Positions 23,960-33,079 of a DNA stretch of 64,000 bases are shown one piece after another. Every line of letters starts with the position of its first letter. The stretch's first letter is position 1. The stretch covers positions 372,001 through 436,000 of the forward strand of contig NZ_MWPH01000003.1 of assembly GCF_002177135.1 (NCBI RefSeq), given 5' to 3'. Source of the stretch: Natronolimnobius baerhuensis. GTDB lineage: Archaea > Halobacteriota > Halobacteria > Halobacteriales > Natrialbaceae. The notes below the pieces were generated by a model, which saw nothing but the letters and a program-made list of their open reading frames with translations, ran no database searches and was not told where the DNA came from. The position numbers and the translations under genes were made by a program.

Positions 23960-24379
23960 TCAGACCTGCGAGTCGATATCGGCGGCGATGTCGTCGAGTT
24001 CGTCATCCGAAAGTTCGGGTGGCTCGCCCGCAACGGCGTGGATTGGGCCGCCGCCGTCGCCCTCGAACCGAGGAACGATATGGCAGTGAACGTGGGGCAC
24101 TTCCTGGCCGGCTTCTTCGCCGTTATTAAACGCAACTGTCGTCGCGTCGGCGTCGACACTTTCTTCGACGGCAGGTACGAGCCGGTGGATGGTATCGTAG
24201 AGATCGCTCGAGACGTCGTCGGGCACGTCGTTTAGCCGTTCGTACTCGTCTTTCGGGATGACAAGCGTATGTCCCGGCGCGAGCGGGTTTGCATCCAGAA
24301 ACGCAAGCGTTGTCTCGTCTTCGTACACGACGCGCGCTGGAATCTCTCCCTCGACAATCTGGGTAAAGATCGTACTCAT
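23960..24379 (-). CDS. HIT-family nucleotide-binding hydrolase
   Basis: The 139-residue protein has the HIT triad in VPHVHCHIVPRF and the N-terminal FTQIVEGEIPARVVYEDE strand pattern of the Hint branch. These enzymes hydrolyse nucleotide phosphoramidates or dinucleoside polyphosphates. The length is normal for the family. The start is the ATG at 24379. It is monocistronic as far as can be seen. Confidence 0.92.
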   Translation of the reverse strand: MSTIFTQIVEGEIPARVVYEDETTLAFLDANPLAPGHTLVIPKDEYERLNDVPDDVSSDLYDTIHRLVPAVEESVDADATTVAFNNGEEAGQEVPHVHCHIVPRFEGDGGGPIHAVAGEPPELSDDELDDIAADIDSQV

Positions 24380-24713
24380 ACGCGAGTGTGTGTCGCCTCG
24401 ACGTAAGAAGCTTACTCGCAGGTCGGCGCTGGTGCCCAGTCTCGAGGATGCAACGAGAACTGACTTTCAGCCATTCGAACCCGTTTTTGCCCAGTTGTCG
24501 TGACTAATTCTGCTAAACTCTCGGTAATAACGCTGGACAGTCGTTGAATTTCTTATACCCTCTCCCACTCTCCTCGAGTGCCTGCAAAGGCGACCGTGTC
24601 GCGGTGGCGGACCACCTCACGCAGTGACACACCACCACACCACACCCACCACCTTTCCGCCATCGCTCCAGTCATTCCGTTTCATACCGCACGATCACCC
24701 TCGAGTGACAGAC
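24380..24713. other. Gene-free interval of 334 bp
   Basis: It separates the HIT gene start from the uracil-DNA glycosylase stop. A TTCTTATACC element at about 24548-24557 could be a plus-strand promoter, followed by a C/A-rich stretch with CACCACACC runs (about 24625-24655). No coding sequence or convincing RNA fold was found, so a small RNA is possible but unsupported. Confidence 0.35.
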
Positions 24714-25397
24714 TTACTCGTCCTCGAGCGCACACAACTCGTCGATTGTATCGCCGATTTCTGCGAGGTACTCGTCCGGCTCGTACCCCAGCCGCCCGAT
24801 CCAGACATCCTGATACGACGGGTGAAAAATCGGCACTAGCCACGTTTCCAACCCGGGACAGCGGATCGGCTCGAGCACGCTGTCGACGAATCCCTCGAGT
24901 GTCTCCCCTTCTGCAGCCAACACCGTCTTCGTCGCGTGTTTTCCGGTCGCAAGGATGACGTTCGGATCGACTGCCTCGAGTTCGGTGAGCAGATGTGTTC
25001 GGCAATTCGCGCGTTCCTCAGGAGTCGGCTCACGGTTGCTCGATGGCTCTTCTGGGTCTGCTGGGAAGCACTTGACCGCATTTGTATAGTAGGCGCCCTC
25101 GCCATAGCCAACGTCGGCGACCATCCGGCGGATTCGCCGCCCGGAGTGTCTCGAGGTGTAGGCTTTGCCGGTCCAGTTGCCGCCCTGCCAGTGCTCTGCG
25201 TCGGGGTTTCCAGCGCCGGGTGCTTCGCCGATGACGAAGACACTTGCCTCGAGCGAGCCAGTCCCCCACGAGATGCACTCGCGAGTGTCTGTGAGGGCGG
25301 GACAGCGCGTGCAGTCGGACTCGAAGACGTGGCGAGAGTCGGGAAACGCGGGCGTTGCACTGTCGTCGGCGTCGGCCGACGATGATGGAGGGGACAC
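24714..25397 (-). CDS. Uracil-DNA glycosylase, Fe-S type (family 4/5)
   Basis: The 227-residue protein has the UDG motif GEAPGAGNPDAEHWQG near the N-terminus and IFHPSYQ near the C-terminus. Cysteines in CTRCPALTDTREC, AVKCFP and RANC are consistent with the iron-sulfur cluster of thermophile/archaeal UDGs. It removes uracil from DNA arising by cytosine deamination. The start is a GTG at 25397; a TATA-like GCATATACT (about 25417-25430) lies about 28 nt upstream, so the mRNA is probably leaderless. Confidence 0.88.
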   Translation of the reverse strand: MSPPSSSADADDSATPAFPDSRHVFESDCTRCPALTDTRECISWGTGSLEASVFVIGEAPGAGNPDAEHWQGGNWTGKAYTSRHSGRRIRRMVADVGYGEGAYYTNAVKCFPADPEEPSSNREPTPEERANCRTHLLTELEAVDPNVILATGKHATKTVLAAEGETLEGFVDSVLEPIRCPGLETWLVPIFHPSYQDVWIGRLGYEPDEYLAEIGDTIDELCALEDE

Positions 25398-25502
25398 GCT
25401 CGAGGGTCAGGTGTCGAGCAGTATATGCTGCCCGGCTCTCACTGGCGATCTGTCCCTCGGGGAGGGACAAGTTTACCTTGCCTGGGGCGCTCTGTGGCGA
25501 TA

Positions 25503-25748
25503 ATGTCGTCACTCAGTCCGGAACTGCTCGTTGAAGCAGCGCAGGTAGTCGTCTACCTCGTCGTCGCTGTCGTCCTCACGGCTGGCGGACTCGCCGCGGA
25601 ACTCGCCAGCGTTCAACAGTTCGGAGCCGGCGAGATGGCCACCGCGCTGTGGCTCGCCGCAATCGGCGGCGTCATGCTCTATGCAGGCATCTACGGGATT
25701 GCTTACAAGAAAGTCCTCGCGCGAGCGATGGTCTCGAGACAGCGGTGA
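25503..25748 (+). CDS. Small membrane protein, two predicted helices
   Basis: The 81-residue product starts at 25503, about 28 nt after AAGTTTACC, a plausible TATA element. Helices are VVVYLVVAVVLTAGGLAAEL and ATALWLAAIGGVMLYAGIYG, and the end is basic (KKVLARAMVSRQR). The function is unknown. It precedes ileS by 95 nt on the same strand, but ileS has its own promoter-like element. Confidence 0.65.
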   Translation: MSSLSPELLVEAAQVVVYLVVAVVLTAGGLAAELASVQQFGAGEMATALWLAAIGGVMLYAGIYGIAYKKVLARAMVSRQR

Positions 25749-25843
25749 GGTCGCAGTTGATTTAGTCAGTCCCTGTGGTGCTGGGTGAAATGCCCTCGCA
25801 CAGGACCGATTCTCCTTTACTCTCGGAGCGAATCACTGCAGGT

Positions 25844-28800
25844 ATGAGCCGGTTTGGTGAGGTCGACGATCAGTACGATCCCCACGATCTCGAGCAGCGG
25901 GTGTTCGAGTACTGGGATGACGTCGACGCCTACGAGCGGACGGTGGAGCATCGATCCGACGGTGAGTCGTTCTTCTTCGTCGATGGCCCACCGTACACGT
26001 CGGGGTCGGCCCACATGGGAACGACCTGGAACAAGACGCTGAAAGACGTCTACCTGCGCTTCTGGCGGATGCAGGGCTACGACGTGACGGATCGACCGGG
26101 CTATGACATGCACGGCCTGCCGATTGAGACTCGCGTCGAGGAACGCCTCGGCTTCGAGAACAAGAAAGACATCGAGGAGTTTGGCGAGGAGAACTTCATC
26201 CAGGAGTGCAAAGACTACGCGAACGAGCAACTCGAGGGACTCCAATCTGATTTCCAGGATTTCGGTGTCTGGATGGACTGGGACGACCCGTACCGCACGC
26301 TGACGCCGGAATACATGGAGGCCGCCTGGTGGGGCTTTTCGAAGGCTGCCGAACGCGGCCTCGTCGAGAAGGGCCATCGCTCCATTTCGCAGTGTCCGCG
26401 GTGTGAAACCGCGATTGCGAACAACGAAGTCGAGTACGAAGACGTCGACGATCCGTCGGTCTACGTCAAATTCGATCTGACCGACCGCGGGGCCGATCAG
26501 AGTGAGGCCCCGGACAAAGCGAACGGGGACGACGGACCCGTGAGCAGCGACGGCAAGATCGTCATCTGGACGACGACGCCGTGGACGATTCCCGCGAACA
26601 CGTTCGTCGCCGTCGACGAGGACGGCGACTACGTTGGCGTGCGCGCGGAAAAAGACGGTGAGGAGGAACTCCTCTATCTCGCCGAGGCCAAACACGAGGA
26701 CGTCCTTCGGGAGGGGCGCTACGACGACTACGAGGTCGTCGAAGAACTCACCGGCGAGGACCTGATCGGTTGGTCCTACGAGCACCCGCTCGTCGAGGAG
26801 GTTCCAGACCACGTCGACGCCGACGGCACCCACGAGGTCTACGCCGCCGACTACGTCGACACCGAGGGAGACGGCACAGGGCTCGTCCACTCCGCACCCG
26901 GCCACGGTGAGGAGGACTTCGAGCGCGGGCGCGAACTCGAGTTCCCGATCTTCTGTCCCGTCGGCAGCGACGGCGTCTACACCGACGAAGCAGGGAAATA
27001 CGAGGGCCAGTTCGTCAAGGACGCAGACGACGAGATCATGGCGGATCTCGAGGCCAACGGAGTCCTTCTCGCCTCGGGCACCGTCAACCACAGCTACGGG
27101 CACTGTTGGCGCTGTGATACGGGCATCATCCAGATCGTCACCGACCAGTGGTTCATTACGATCACGGACGTCAAAGACGAGTTACTCGAGAACATCGAGG
27201 ACAGCCAGTGGAACCCCGACTGGGCCCGCGACAATCGCTTCCGCGATTTCGTCAAAGAAGCGCCGGACTGGAACGTCTCGCGACAGCGCTACTGGGGCAT
27301 CCCGCTACCCGTCTGGACGGCCGAGGACCGCGAGGACGATCAAGATCGTCTCGTCATCAGCGACCGCGAGGAACTCGCCGAACGCGTCGATCAGGAGATC
27401 GATCCCGAGGACGTCGATCTGCACAAAGACACCGTCGACGACCTCACCATCACCGAGGACGGGACAACGTACACGCGCGTGCCTGACGTGTTCGACGTCT
27501 GGCTCGATTCCTCCGTGGCGTCGTGGGGCACGCTCAACTTCCCCGAAGACGACAGCCGCTTCGACGAACTTTGGCCCGCCGACTTCATCCTCGAGGCCCA
27601 CGACCAGACCCGTGGCTGGTTCTGGTCCCAGCTTGGGATGGGCACGGCCGCACTTGGCGAGAGTCCCTACACGGAAGTCCTGATGCACGGCCACGCGCTC
27701 ATGCCCGACGGCCGGGCGATGAGCAAGTCCAAGGACATTCTGATCGACCCACACGAGGCCATCGACCGCCACGGCCGGGACACTATGCGGCTGTTCTTGC
27801 TGTCGAACAACCCGCAGGGCGACGACATGCGTTTTGACTGGGACGGCATGCAGACGATGGAGAACCACCTCCGGACGCTCTGGAACGTCTTCCGGTTCCC
27901 GCTACCGTACATGCGCTTGGACGGGTTCGATCCACAGGAAACGACTCTCGAGGACGTAGACGAGAACCTCGAACTCGTCGACGAGTGGGTCCTCGCTCGC
28001 TTGCAGTCCACGAAGGCCGAGATGACCGAGCACTTCGAAGACCGCCGTCAGGACAAGGCTATCGACGCACTCATCGAGTTCGTCGTCGAGGACGTCTCCC
28101 GGTTCTACGTGCAGGCGGTCCGCGAGCGCATGTGGGACGAAGACGACAGCGACTCGAAAGCGGCCGCCTACGCGACGATCTATCGCGTCCTGCGCGAGAC
28201 GGTCACGCTGCTTGCGCCGTACGCGCCGTTCATCTCGGAGACGATCTACGACACGCTCACCGACGAGGACGGCTACCGCACCGTCCACATGGAAGACTGG
28301 CCGGAGGTCGACGAGTACTGGCAGGACGACCAACTCGAGGAGGATGTTGCCTTCCTCCGCGCCATCGAGGAGGCTGGGGCACACGCCCGCCAGCAGGCCG
28401 GTCGAAAACTGCGCTGGCCGGTCCCACGCGTCGTCGTCGCCGCGGACGACGACCGCGTCGCTGCTGCGGTCGAACGCCATGCCGACTTGCTCGCCGACCG
28501 GCTCAACGCCCGCGAGATCGAACTTGTCTCCACCGAGAATCGGTGGGAGGAACTCGCCTACAGCGCCGAAGCCGACATGAGCGAACTTGGACCCGCCTTC
28601 GGCGGTCGCGCCGGGGAGGTCATGAACGCGCTCAACGAGGCTCGGATCGACGAGCCATCGCTCGAGGCACTCGAGGAAGCCGTCTCGGACGTACTCGAGG
28701 ACGGCGAATCGATTGAGGAGTCGATGGTAAGCTTCGTCACGGAGACGCCCGACGACATCGCCGGCACCGCGTTCGGTGTGGACGGCGACGACCACGGTGT

Positions 28801-29116
28801 CGCCTACGTCGACGCCTCGCTCACCGAAGACATCGAAAGCGAGGGCTACGCCCGTGAGGTCATCCGCCGCGTTCAGGAGATGCGCAAGGATCTCGATCTC
28901 GAGGTCGAAGAACGGATTTCCCTCGAACTCGCCATCGACGACGACCGCGTTGCCGACCTCGTTGGCGACCGTGAGGGCCTGATCCGTGAGGAAGTTCGTG
29001 CTGACGAACTTGGAGACCTCGAGGTCGCTGATGGGAACCGCAAGGAATGGGAGGTTGAGGGTGTGACGATGGAAATTGCACTCGAGCCGCTGGCGGCGAC
29101 TGAAGCGTCCGACTAA
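25844..29116 (+). CDS. ileS: Isoleucyl-tRNA synthetase
   Basis: The 1090-residue class I synthetase has the HIGH signature as HMGT (residues 57-60) and KMSKS as AMSKS (about 625-629), with WTTTPWTIPANTF of the CP1 editing domain between them. The GYDMHGLPIETRVEE segment and the WFWSQL motif support Ile over Val or Leu specificity. The C-terminal half has the anticodon-binding domain. The start at 25844 gives MSRFGEVDDQYDP and is preferred to an in-frame ATG at 25790. Internal acidic insertions, for example near residue 225, are typical of halophiles. Confidence 0.96.
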   Translation: MSRFGEVDDQYDPHDLEQRVFEYWDDVDAYERTVEHRSDGESFFFVDGPPYTSGSAHMGTTWNKTLKDVYLRFWRMQGYDVTDRPGYDMHGLPIETRVEERLGFENKKDIEEFGEENFIQECKDYANEQLEGLQSDFQDFGVWMDWDDPYRTLTPEYMEAAWWGFSKAAERGLVEKGHRSISQCPRCETAIANNEVEYEDVDDPSVYVKFDLTDRGADQSEAPDKANGDDGPVSSDGKIVIWTTTPWTIPANTFVAVDEDGDYVGVRAEKDGEEELLYLAEAKHEDVLREGRYDDYEVVEELTGEDLIGWSYEHPLVEEVPDHVDADGTHEVYAADYVDTEGDGTGLVHSAPGHGEEDFERGRELEFPIFCPVGSDGVYTDEAGKYEGQFVKDADDEIMADLEANGVLLASGTVNHSYGHCWRCDTGIIQIVTDQWFITITDVKDELLENIEDSQWNPDWARDNRFRDFVKEAPDWNVSRQRYWGIPLPVWTAEDREDDQDRLVISDREELAERVDQEIDPEDVDLHKDTVDDLTITEDGTTYTRVPDVFDVWLDSSVASWGTLNFPEDDSRFDELWPADFILEAHDQTRGWFWSQLGMGTAALGESPYTEVLMHGHALMPDGRAMSKSKDILIDPHEAIDRHGRDTMRLFLLSNNPQGDDMRFDWDGMQTMENHLRTLWNVFRFPLPYMRLDGFDPQETTLEDVDENLELVDEWVLARLQSTKAEMTEHFEDRRQDKAIDALIEFVVEDVSRFYVQAVRERMWDEDDSDSKAAAYATIYRVLRETVTLLAPYAPFISETIYDTLTDEDGYRTVHMEDWPEVDEYWQDDQLEEDVAFLRAIEEAGAHARQQAGRKLRWPVPRVVVAADDDRVAAAVERHADLLADRLNAREIELVSTENRWEELAYSAEADMSELGPAFGGRAGEVMNALNEARIDEPSLEALEEAVSDVLEDGESIEESMVSFVTETPDDIAGTAFGVDGDDHGVAYVDASLTEDIESEGYAREVIRRVQEMRKDLDLEVEERISLELAIDDDRVADLVGDREGLIREEVRADELGDLEVADGNRKEWEVEGVTMEIALEPLAATEASD

Positions 29117-29209
29117 CGCTGACCGGCTATTTTCGATCAGGCGGTACCGTCGTTCTGTATTTGCGTTTATCTCTCCGAGTGTCCGTTCTCTCTGTTCAGC
29201 CATCCAAAT

Positions 29210-29223
29210 ACTGACTAGTCAGT
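29210..29223. promoter_or_regulatory. Perfect 14-bp palindrome upstream of the halogenase-like gene
   Basis: ACTGACTAGTCAGT is a perfect palindrome, followed by a partial extra half-site (CA after CAGT). It lies about 60 nt upstream of the ATG at 29282 and just upstream of a TATA-like GCTATGATAA (about 29247-29258). The position and symmetry suit an operator for a dimeric regulator such as a TetR-family protein. No regulator gene is adjacent. Confidence 0.55.
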
Positions 29224-29281
29224 CAACGCCCACATTCGATGGGCTTATGCTATGATAATCCATCCCACCACATGGGGTTGC

Positions 29282-30859
29282 ATGAATAATTATCAAGATT
29301 CGGAAGAGATTGATTCAATCGGTATCGTCGGTGCAGGCGATGCCGGATTGTTCGCCGCGCTCGCCCTCGAGAAAGGACTCGAGGACGTTGACGTGTTCAT
29401 CGTCGATGATTTCAGTGAGCCGGTGCCACAGGTGGGGAAGAGTACGCTTCGGTACGTTCTCACGTTTTTACATGACCGACTCGAGATCAGCCAGCCGCGG
29501 CTATTAGAGGAGGTAAAGTTGGCGTTTAAGACGACGGTCTATCTCGAGGATTGGTGCGGGCAGGAGTTTCATAGCCCGCTCGGGAAGCCGATTCCGACGG
29601 TCCAACAGGCCGACCTCTCGCCAGCAATCGAACCGACGGTCCATCAGGAGACGCTGACGAAGACAAACGAAGCGGTGTTTGATGAGTTTTACTACCGATA
29701 TCACGAAGACGAGTTCACGACGCTGTACAACGAACTCGCAGAGACACCCGGAAAGTCCCCGATGGTTATCGATCCGCAGAACATCTCGAACATTCAGAAG
29801 GGGCTTCCCGATGCCGCGTATCACTTCGATGCAACCGGTCTGAATCAGTTCCTGCGGACGATCTGTGCGGAACGCGGGATCGAACTGATTGATGACCGGC
29901 TCACCGAAATCGAGATTGCGGATGGACAGATCGACCGTCTCGAGAGCGAGGACTCAACTTACGAGGCAGATCTCTACGTCGACGCCTCGGGCTTTCGCCG
30001 ACTCTTGATGAGCGAACTCGACAATCCACTGCAGGAGTTCGATCTGCCGGTTGATTCGGCGGTCGTCGCGACGACCGATATCGACATGTCGGACGTTACC
30101 TCTGCGACCGTCGTCACCTCGGGCGATGCGGGCTGGTTCTGGCAGATCGACACGATTGAACTCCGGGACCTTGGCTACGTCTACTCCTCGGACCATATCT
30201 CCGACGAGGACGCGCTCACGGAGTTCATCGAGACGCGCGATGAACCGATTGACCCCGACGAGGTGCGCCAGTACCGCTTCGATTCGGGCGTCCTCGAGAC
30301 GCCCTGGAAGGGCAACTGTGTCGCAATCGGGAACGCGGTCGGGTTCGTCGAACCGCTGCAGTCGACCGCACTGACGACGTCGGCAAGACTGGCGGATCGC
30401 CTCGCGATGTTCCTCGGGATGCACGGCCGCGTCAACCATCAGGGCGTCCGTGACCTGTACAACGAGACGACCCATGCAACCTGGGAGGAGGTCTATGACT
30501 TCGTCAGCCTCTACTACAAGTACAACTCGGGGACGACGCCGTTCTGGGAGGACGCCCGCGAGGTCCATCCCGAGCCGATTCAACACGTCGAGACCTATCG
30601 TGCGTCGGGCTTTTGTGCACCCGAAACGCGGGCCGGCCTCACGCGGACGCGAACCGACCTGAACAACTACTACCTGTACTACCTCGTCTTGCACGGGCTG
30701 GGCGTCGAGTCGCCGTTTTACGAGAATCTCGAGCACGAACCCGACCCGGCCGTCCTCGAGCGTATCGAGGAGTACACCGACAGCGTCTTCGACCGACTCG
30801 ATGACTGTCTGAGCTACGACGAGGTCTACGGGGTATTCCATCCAGGGTTCAAAACGTAG
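29282..30859 (+). CDS. Flavin-dependent tryptophan-halogenase-like protein
   Basis: The 525-residue protein belongs by pattern to the FAD-dependent tryptophan halogenase family (PF04820). It has the FAD-binding GAGDAG (17-22) and a lysine in EVKLAFKTTVYLEDW (K83), which aligns with the catalytic Lys of PrnA-type enzymes. It also has the GYVYSS segment and GFVEPLQSTAL near residues 354-363. Two signatures differ from classic members: WxWxIP reads WFWQID, and EPLEST reads EPLQST. The start at 29282 is preferred over 29252 because TATA-like sequence lies about 28 nt upstream. No flavin reductase gene is adjacent. It could be a halogenase with another substrate, or a related oxidoreductase. Confidence 0.75.
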   Translation: MNNYQDSEEIDSIGIVGAGDAGLFAALALEKGLEDVDVFIVDDFSEPVPQVGKSTLRYVLTFLHDRLEISQPRLLEEVKLAFKTTVYLEDWCGQEFHSPLGKPIPTVQQADLSPAIEPTVHQETLTKTNEAVFDEFYYRYHEDEFTTLYNELAETPGKSPMVIDPQNISNIQKGLPDAAYHFDATGLNQFLRTICAERGIELIDDRLTEIEIADGQIDRLESEDSTYEADLYVDASGFRRLLMSELDNPLQEFDLPVDSAVVATTDIDMSDVTSATVVTSGDAGWFWQIDTIELRDLGYVYSSDHISDEDALTEFIETRDEPIDPDEVRQYRFDSGVLETPWKGNCVAIGNAVGFVEPLQSTALTTSARLADRLAMFLGMHGRVNHQGVRDLYNETTHATWEEVYDFVSLYYKYNSGTTPFWEDAREVHPEPIQHVETYRASGFCAPETRAGLTRTRTDLNNYYLYYLVLHGLGVESPFYENLEHEPDPAVLERIEEYTDSVFDRLDDCLSYDEVYGVFHPGFKT

Positions 30860-30925
30860 GGCTGTCCGACAGCGACAGGTCGAGAGACCACAAGAGACTT
30901 GACTGTCTGTTTCGAGCGCCAGTTT

Positions 30926-33070
30926 GTGGACGCTCGACTCGTCGGTCTCGTTGTCGTCATTGGACTGCTCGTTGGCTCGCTTCCAGTCGGTATCGCGGTC
31001 GCGACAGCCAGTGGGCCGTCTCACCCCTCGAGTACCCTCGAGACCGACCGGGGAGCGTCGATGCAGCCCGCTGTCCAGACACCGGCAGCAACACATGCGG
31101 CCTGGCCCGACTCGAGCATCAGCGATACCCTCGAGTATCGAACCGAACTCCGCCAACTTCCCGACCAGCCTGGTGAGTTCGAAGCCGAGTTCCAGTTTGC
31201 GATTCCGGAGAGCGTGACCAAACTCGAGATCGACCTCGAGTCAGGGGCAACCGTCGAGGGTGCGGACGGCTTTGAGGAAACCGACGACGGGCGCTATCGC
31301 TGGACAGAGACGAGCGAATCGCCGACCATTCGGACGACACTATCGGCGAATCGAAGCGCTGACGGTGGCCATCACGCCCCAGCTCACACTCACGCACACG
31401 ACGTTGGCGCAGATTCAGCCGGCGACGAAACCGGATACGCGTTCCTCGAGACCGGTGAGTGGGGCGTTGTGCAGGTACCGCACCTCGGACTCTCGTTCCA
31501 ACGAACTGAACCAGTCGGTCTCGAGAAGTCCGCCGTCGTCGATGGACCCGGCGCAACCGGCGGCGATATCGCCTTCTTCGGGCCGGTCACCGAACACGAA
31601 CGCAGTACCGCTGGGGAGACGATCCGACTCGCAGTTCCCGAGGCGGCGACACTAGACGAGGACCCAGCCGACGTCCTCGAGGCACTTACTGGAGGCAGCG
31701 AAACCCTCGAGATTGGTGCCCGAAACGACGAAACGTTCATGGTCGCAGTCCCGGCAGACGCTGACTTTGGCCCCGAGGGAGTGCAGTACGGACAGGCTGA
31801 CGCCTGGGTTAGTGCCGACGCATCGCTGTCTGAACCGGGATCCGTCTGGTTTCACGAGTACGTCCATACCAGACAGGAGTACGCGAACTCGGCCGACGGA
31901 ACGACAGCCGAAACGGCCTGGCTCATCGAAGGCCAGGCCGAGTACGAAGCCGCCCGACTCGGCCTCGAGACGGGGCTACTCGAGTTTGATGCGTTCAGTC
32001 GGTTCCTCGCTGGCGGCGAGCGCTCGCCCTATGCGGATGGCGTACTCGCCGATCAGACGACGTGGACCGACGACCGAACGGATTACGTCAAGGGTCGCCT
32101 CGTCTATGGCGACCTCGACCGCCAGATACGGACGGCAACTGATGGCGACCGCTCGATAGAGTCCGTCTTTCAGCGACTCAACGCAGCCGACGGGCCAGTA
32201 ACGGGTGCAACGTTCCTCGAGTCACTCGAGGCGGTCGGCGGCGAGGACGTCCGAGCCACAGCCGAGCGCTACACCAAGACAGCTGAAACGCCCGACATGT
32301 GGGATACGGCCGCTCACGAGGCGGCGTTCGGGCACTCGAGTACCGATATGACGGTCGGCCTCGAGCCGGAGACGACGTCGATCACAGCCGGCGACTACGA
32401 GTGGCCCTTCCTCGAGTCTCACTCGAGCGAGTCAGCGGGAGAACCGGCGGTACTGGCTGTCCCGGCCGATGAGCCACTGACGATTCCAGTCGCTGTCGCA
32501 AACGACGGCGACGCTGCGGGCACATACGATGTGGCCCTACAGGCCGACGGCAAGACTGTCGCATACGAACACGACCGGCTTGCTGCCGGCGAAACGGCGA
32601 CTGAAACGCTGTCGTGGACACCGCCGACGCCCGGTGAGTACACGCTTCGCGTCGGCGACGAACAGGTCCCAGTTGTCGTCCGTGCACCCTCGAGCGTGGC
32701 TGTAACCGATCTCTCCCTCGAGTCCGAGCCGCTCGAGGCCGGCGAGTCGGTGACGGCAACGGCGACGGTCGAGGCGACGGATGACCGGCCCGGGGCGACG
32801 CTGGTTCCGTTCCGAACCGCGTCTGCGACCGACAAACAGCCCGTTTCGGTCCCTGCCGGCGGCGTCACGACTGTTGAACACGAATTCATGTTCGACGAGG
32901 ACGGCCAGTACGAAGTCGCAGCCGGCGAGAAATCCGCGATGGTGACCGTCGGGCACAACGCGCCCGCAGAACTCGAGAGCGTGCCCGGCTTTACCGGGCC
33001 TGCAGTGCTCGTTGCGGCCGCGCTTGTGGGTGGCGTGTTGCTACTTCGTCTCCGCCGCCACAGCGTCTGA
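30926..33070 (+). CDS. Surface zinc metalloprotease with PGF-type C-terminal sorting tail
   Basis: A protein of about 714 residues with an N-terminal signal or anchor (LVGLVVVIGLLVGSLPVGIAVA). A metalloprotease domain carries HEYVH (about residue 310), followed after about 25 residues by WLIEGQAEY, giving the HExxH plus downstream Glu of gluzincins. After the catalytic part comes a CARDB-like beta domain region (about 490-680). The C-terminus ends PGFTGPAVLVAAALVGGVLL then LRLRR, a tripartite PGF-CTERM-like signal for archaeosortase processing and lipid attachment to the cell surface. GTG 30926 is used; TTG 30899 is an alternative. The substrate is unknown. It follows the halogenase-like gene on the same strand. 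Confidence 0.78.
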   Translation: MDARLVGLVVVIGLLVGSLPVGIAVATASGPSHPSSTLETDRGASMQPAVQTPAATHAAWPDSSISDTLEYRTELRQLPDQPGEFEAEFQFAIPESVTKLEIDLESGATVEGADGFEETDDGRYRWTETSESPTIRTTLSANRSADGGHHAPAHTHAHDVGADSAGDETGYAFLETGEWGVVQVPHLGLSFQRTEPVGLEKSAVVDGPGATGGDIAFFGPVTEHERSTAGETIRLAVPEAATLDEDPADVLEALTGGSETLEIGARNDETFMVAVPADADFGPEGVQYGQADAWVSADASLSEPGSVWFHEYVHTRQEYANSADGTTAETAWLIEGQAEYEAARLGLETGLLEFDAFSRFLAGGERSPYADGVLADQTTWTDDRTDYVKGRLVYGDLDRQIRTATDGDRSIESVFQRLNAADGPVTGATFLESLEAVGGEDVRATAERYTKTAETPDMWDTAAHEAAFGHSSTDMTVGLEPETTSITAGDYEWPFLESHSSESAGEPAVLAVPADEPLTIPVAVANDGDAAGTYDVALQADGKTVAYEHDRLAAGETATETLSWTPPTPGEYTLRVGDEQVPVVVRAPSSVAVTDLSLESEPLEAGESVTATATVEATDDRPGATLVPFRTASATDKQPVSVPAGGVTTVEHEFMFDEDGQYEVAAGEKSAMVTVGHNAPAELESVPGFTGPAVLVAAALVGGVLLLRLRRHSV

Positions 33071-33079
33071 CTGGTCGCG

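Noticed and set aside
24548-24713. Small RNA or short gene downstream of TTCTTATACC
   Set aside because: A TATA-like word is present, but no open frame with protein-like composition and no stable fold could be supported by eye.
27902-29203. Minus-strand frame of 433 codons over the 3' part of ileS
   Set aside because: ileS is complete with all signatures; the opposite frame is a GC-bias shadow.
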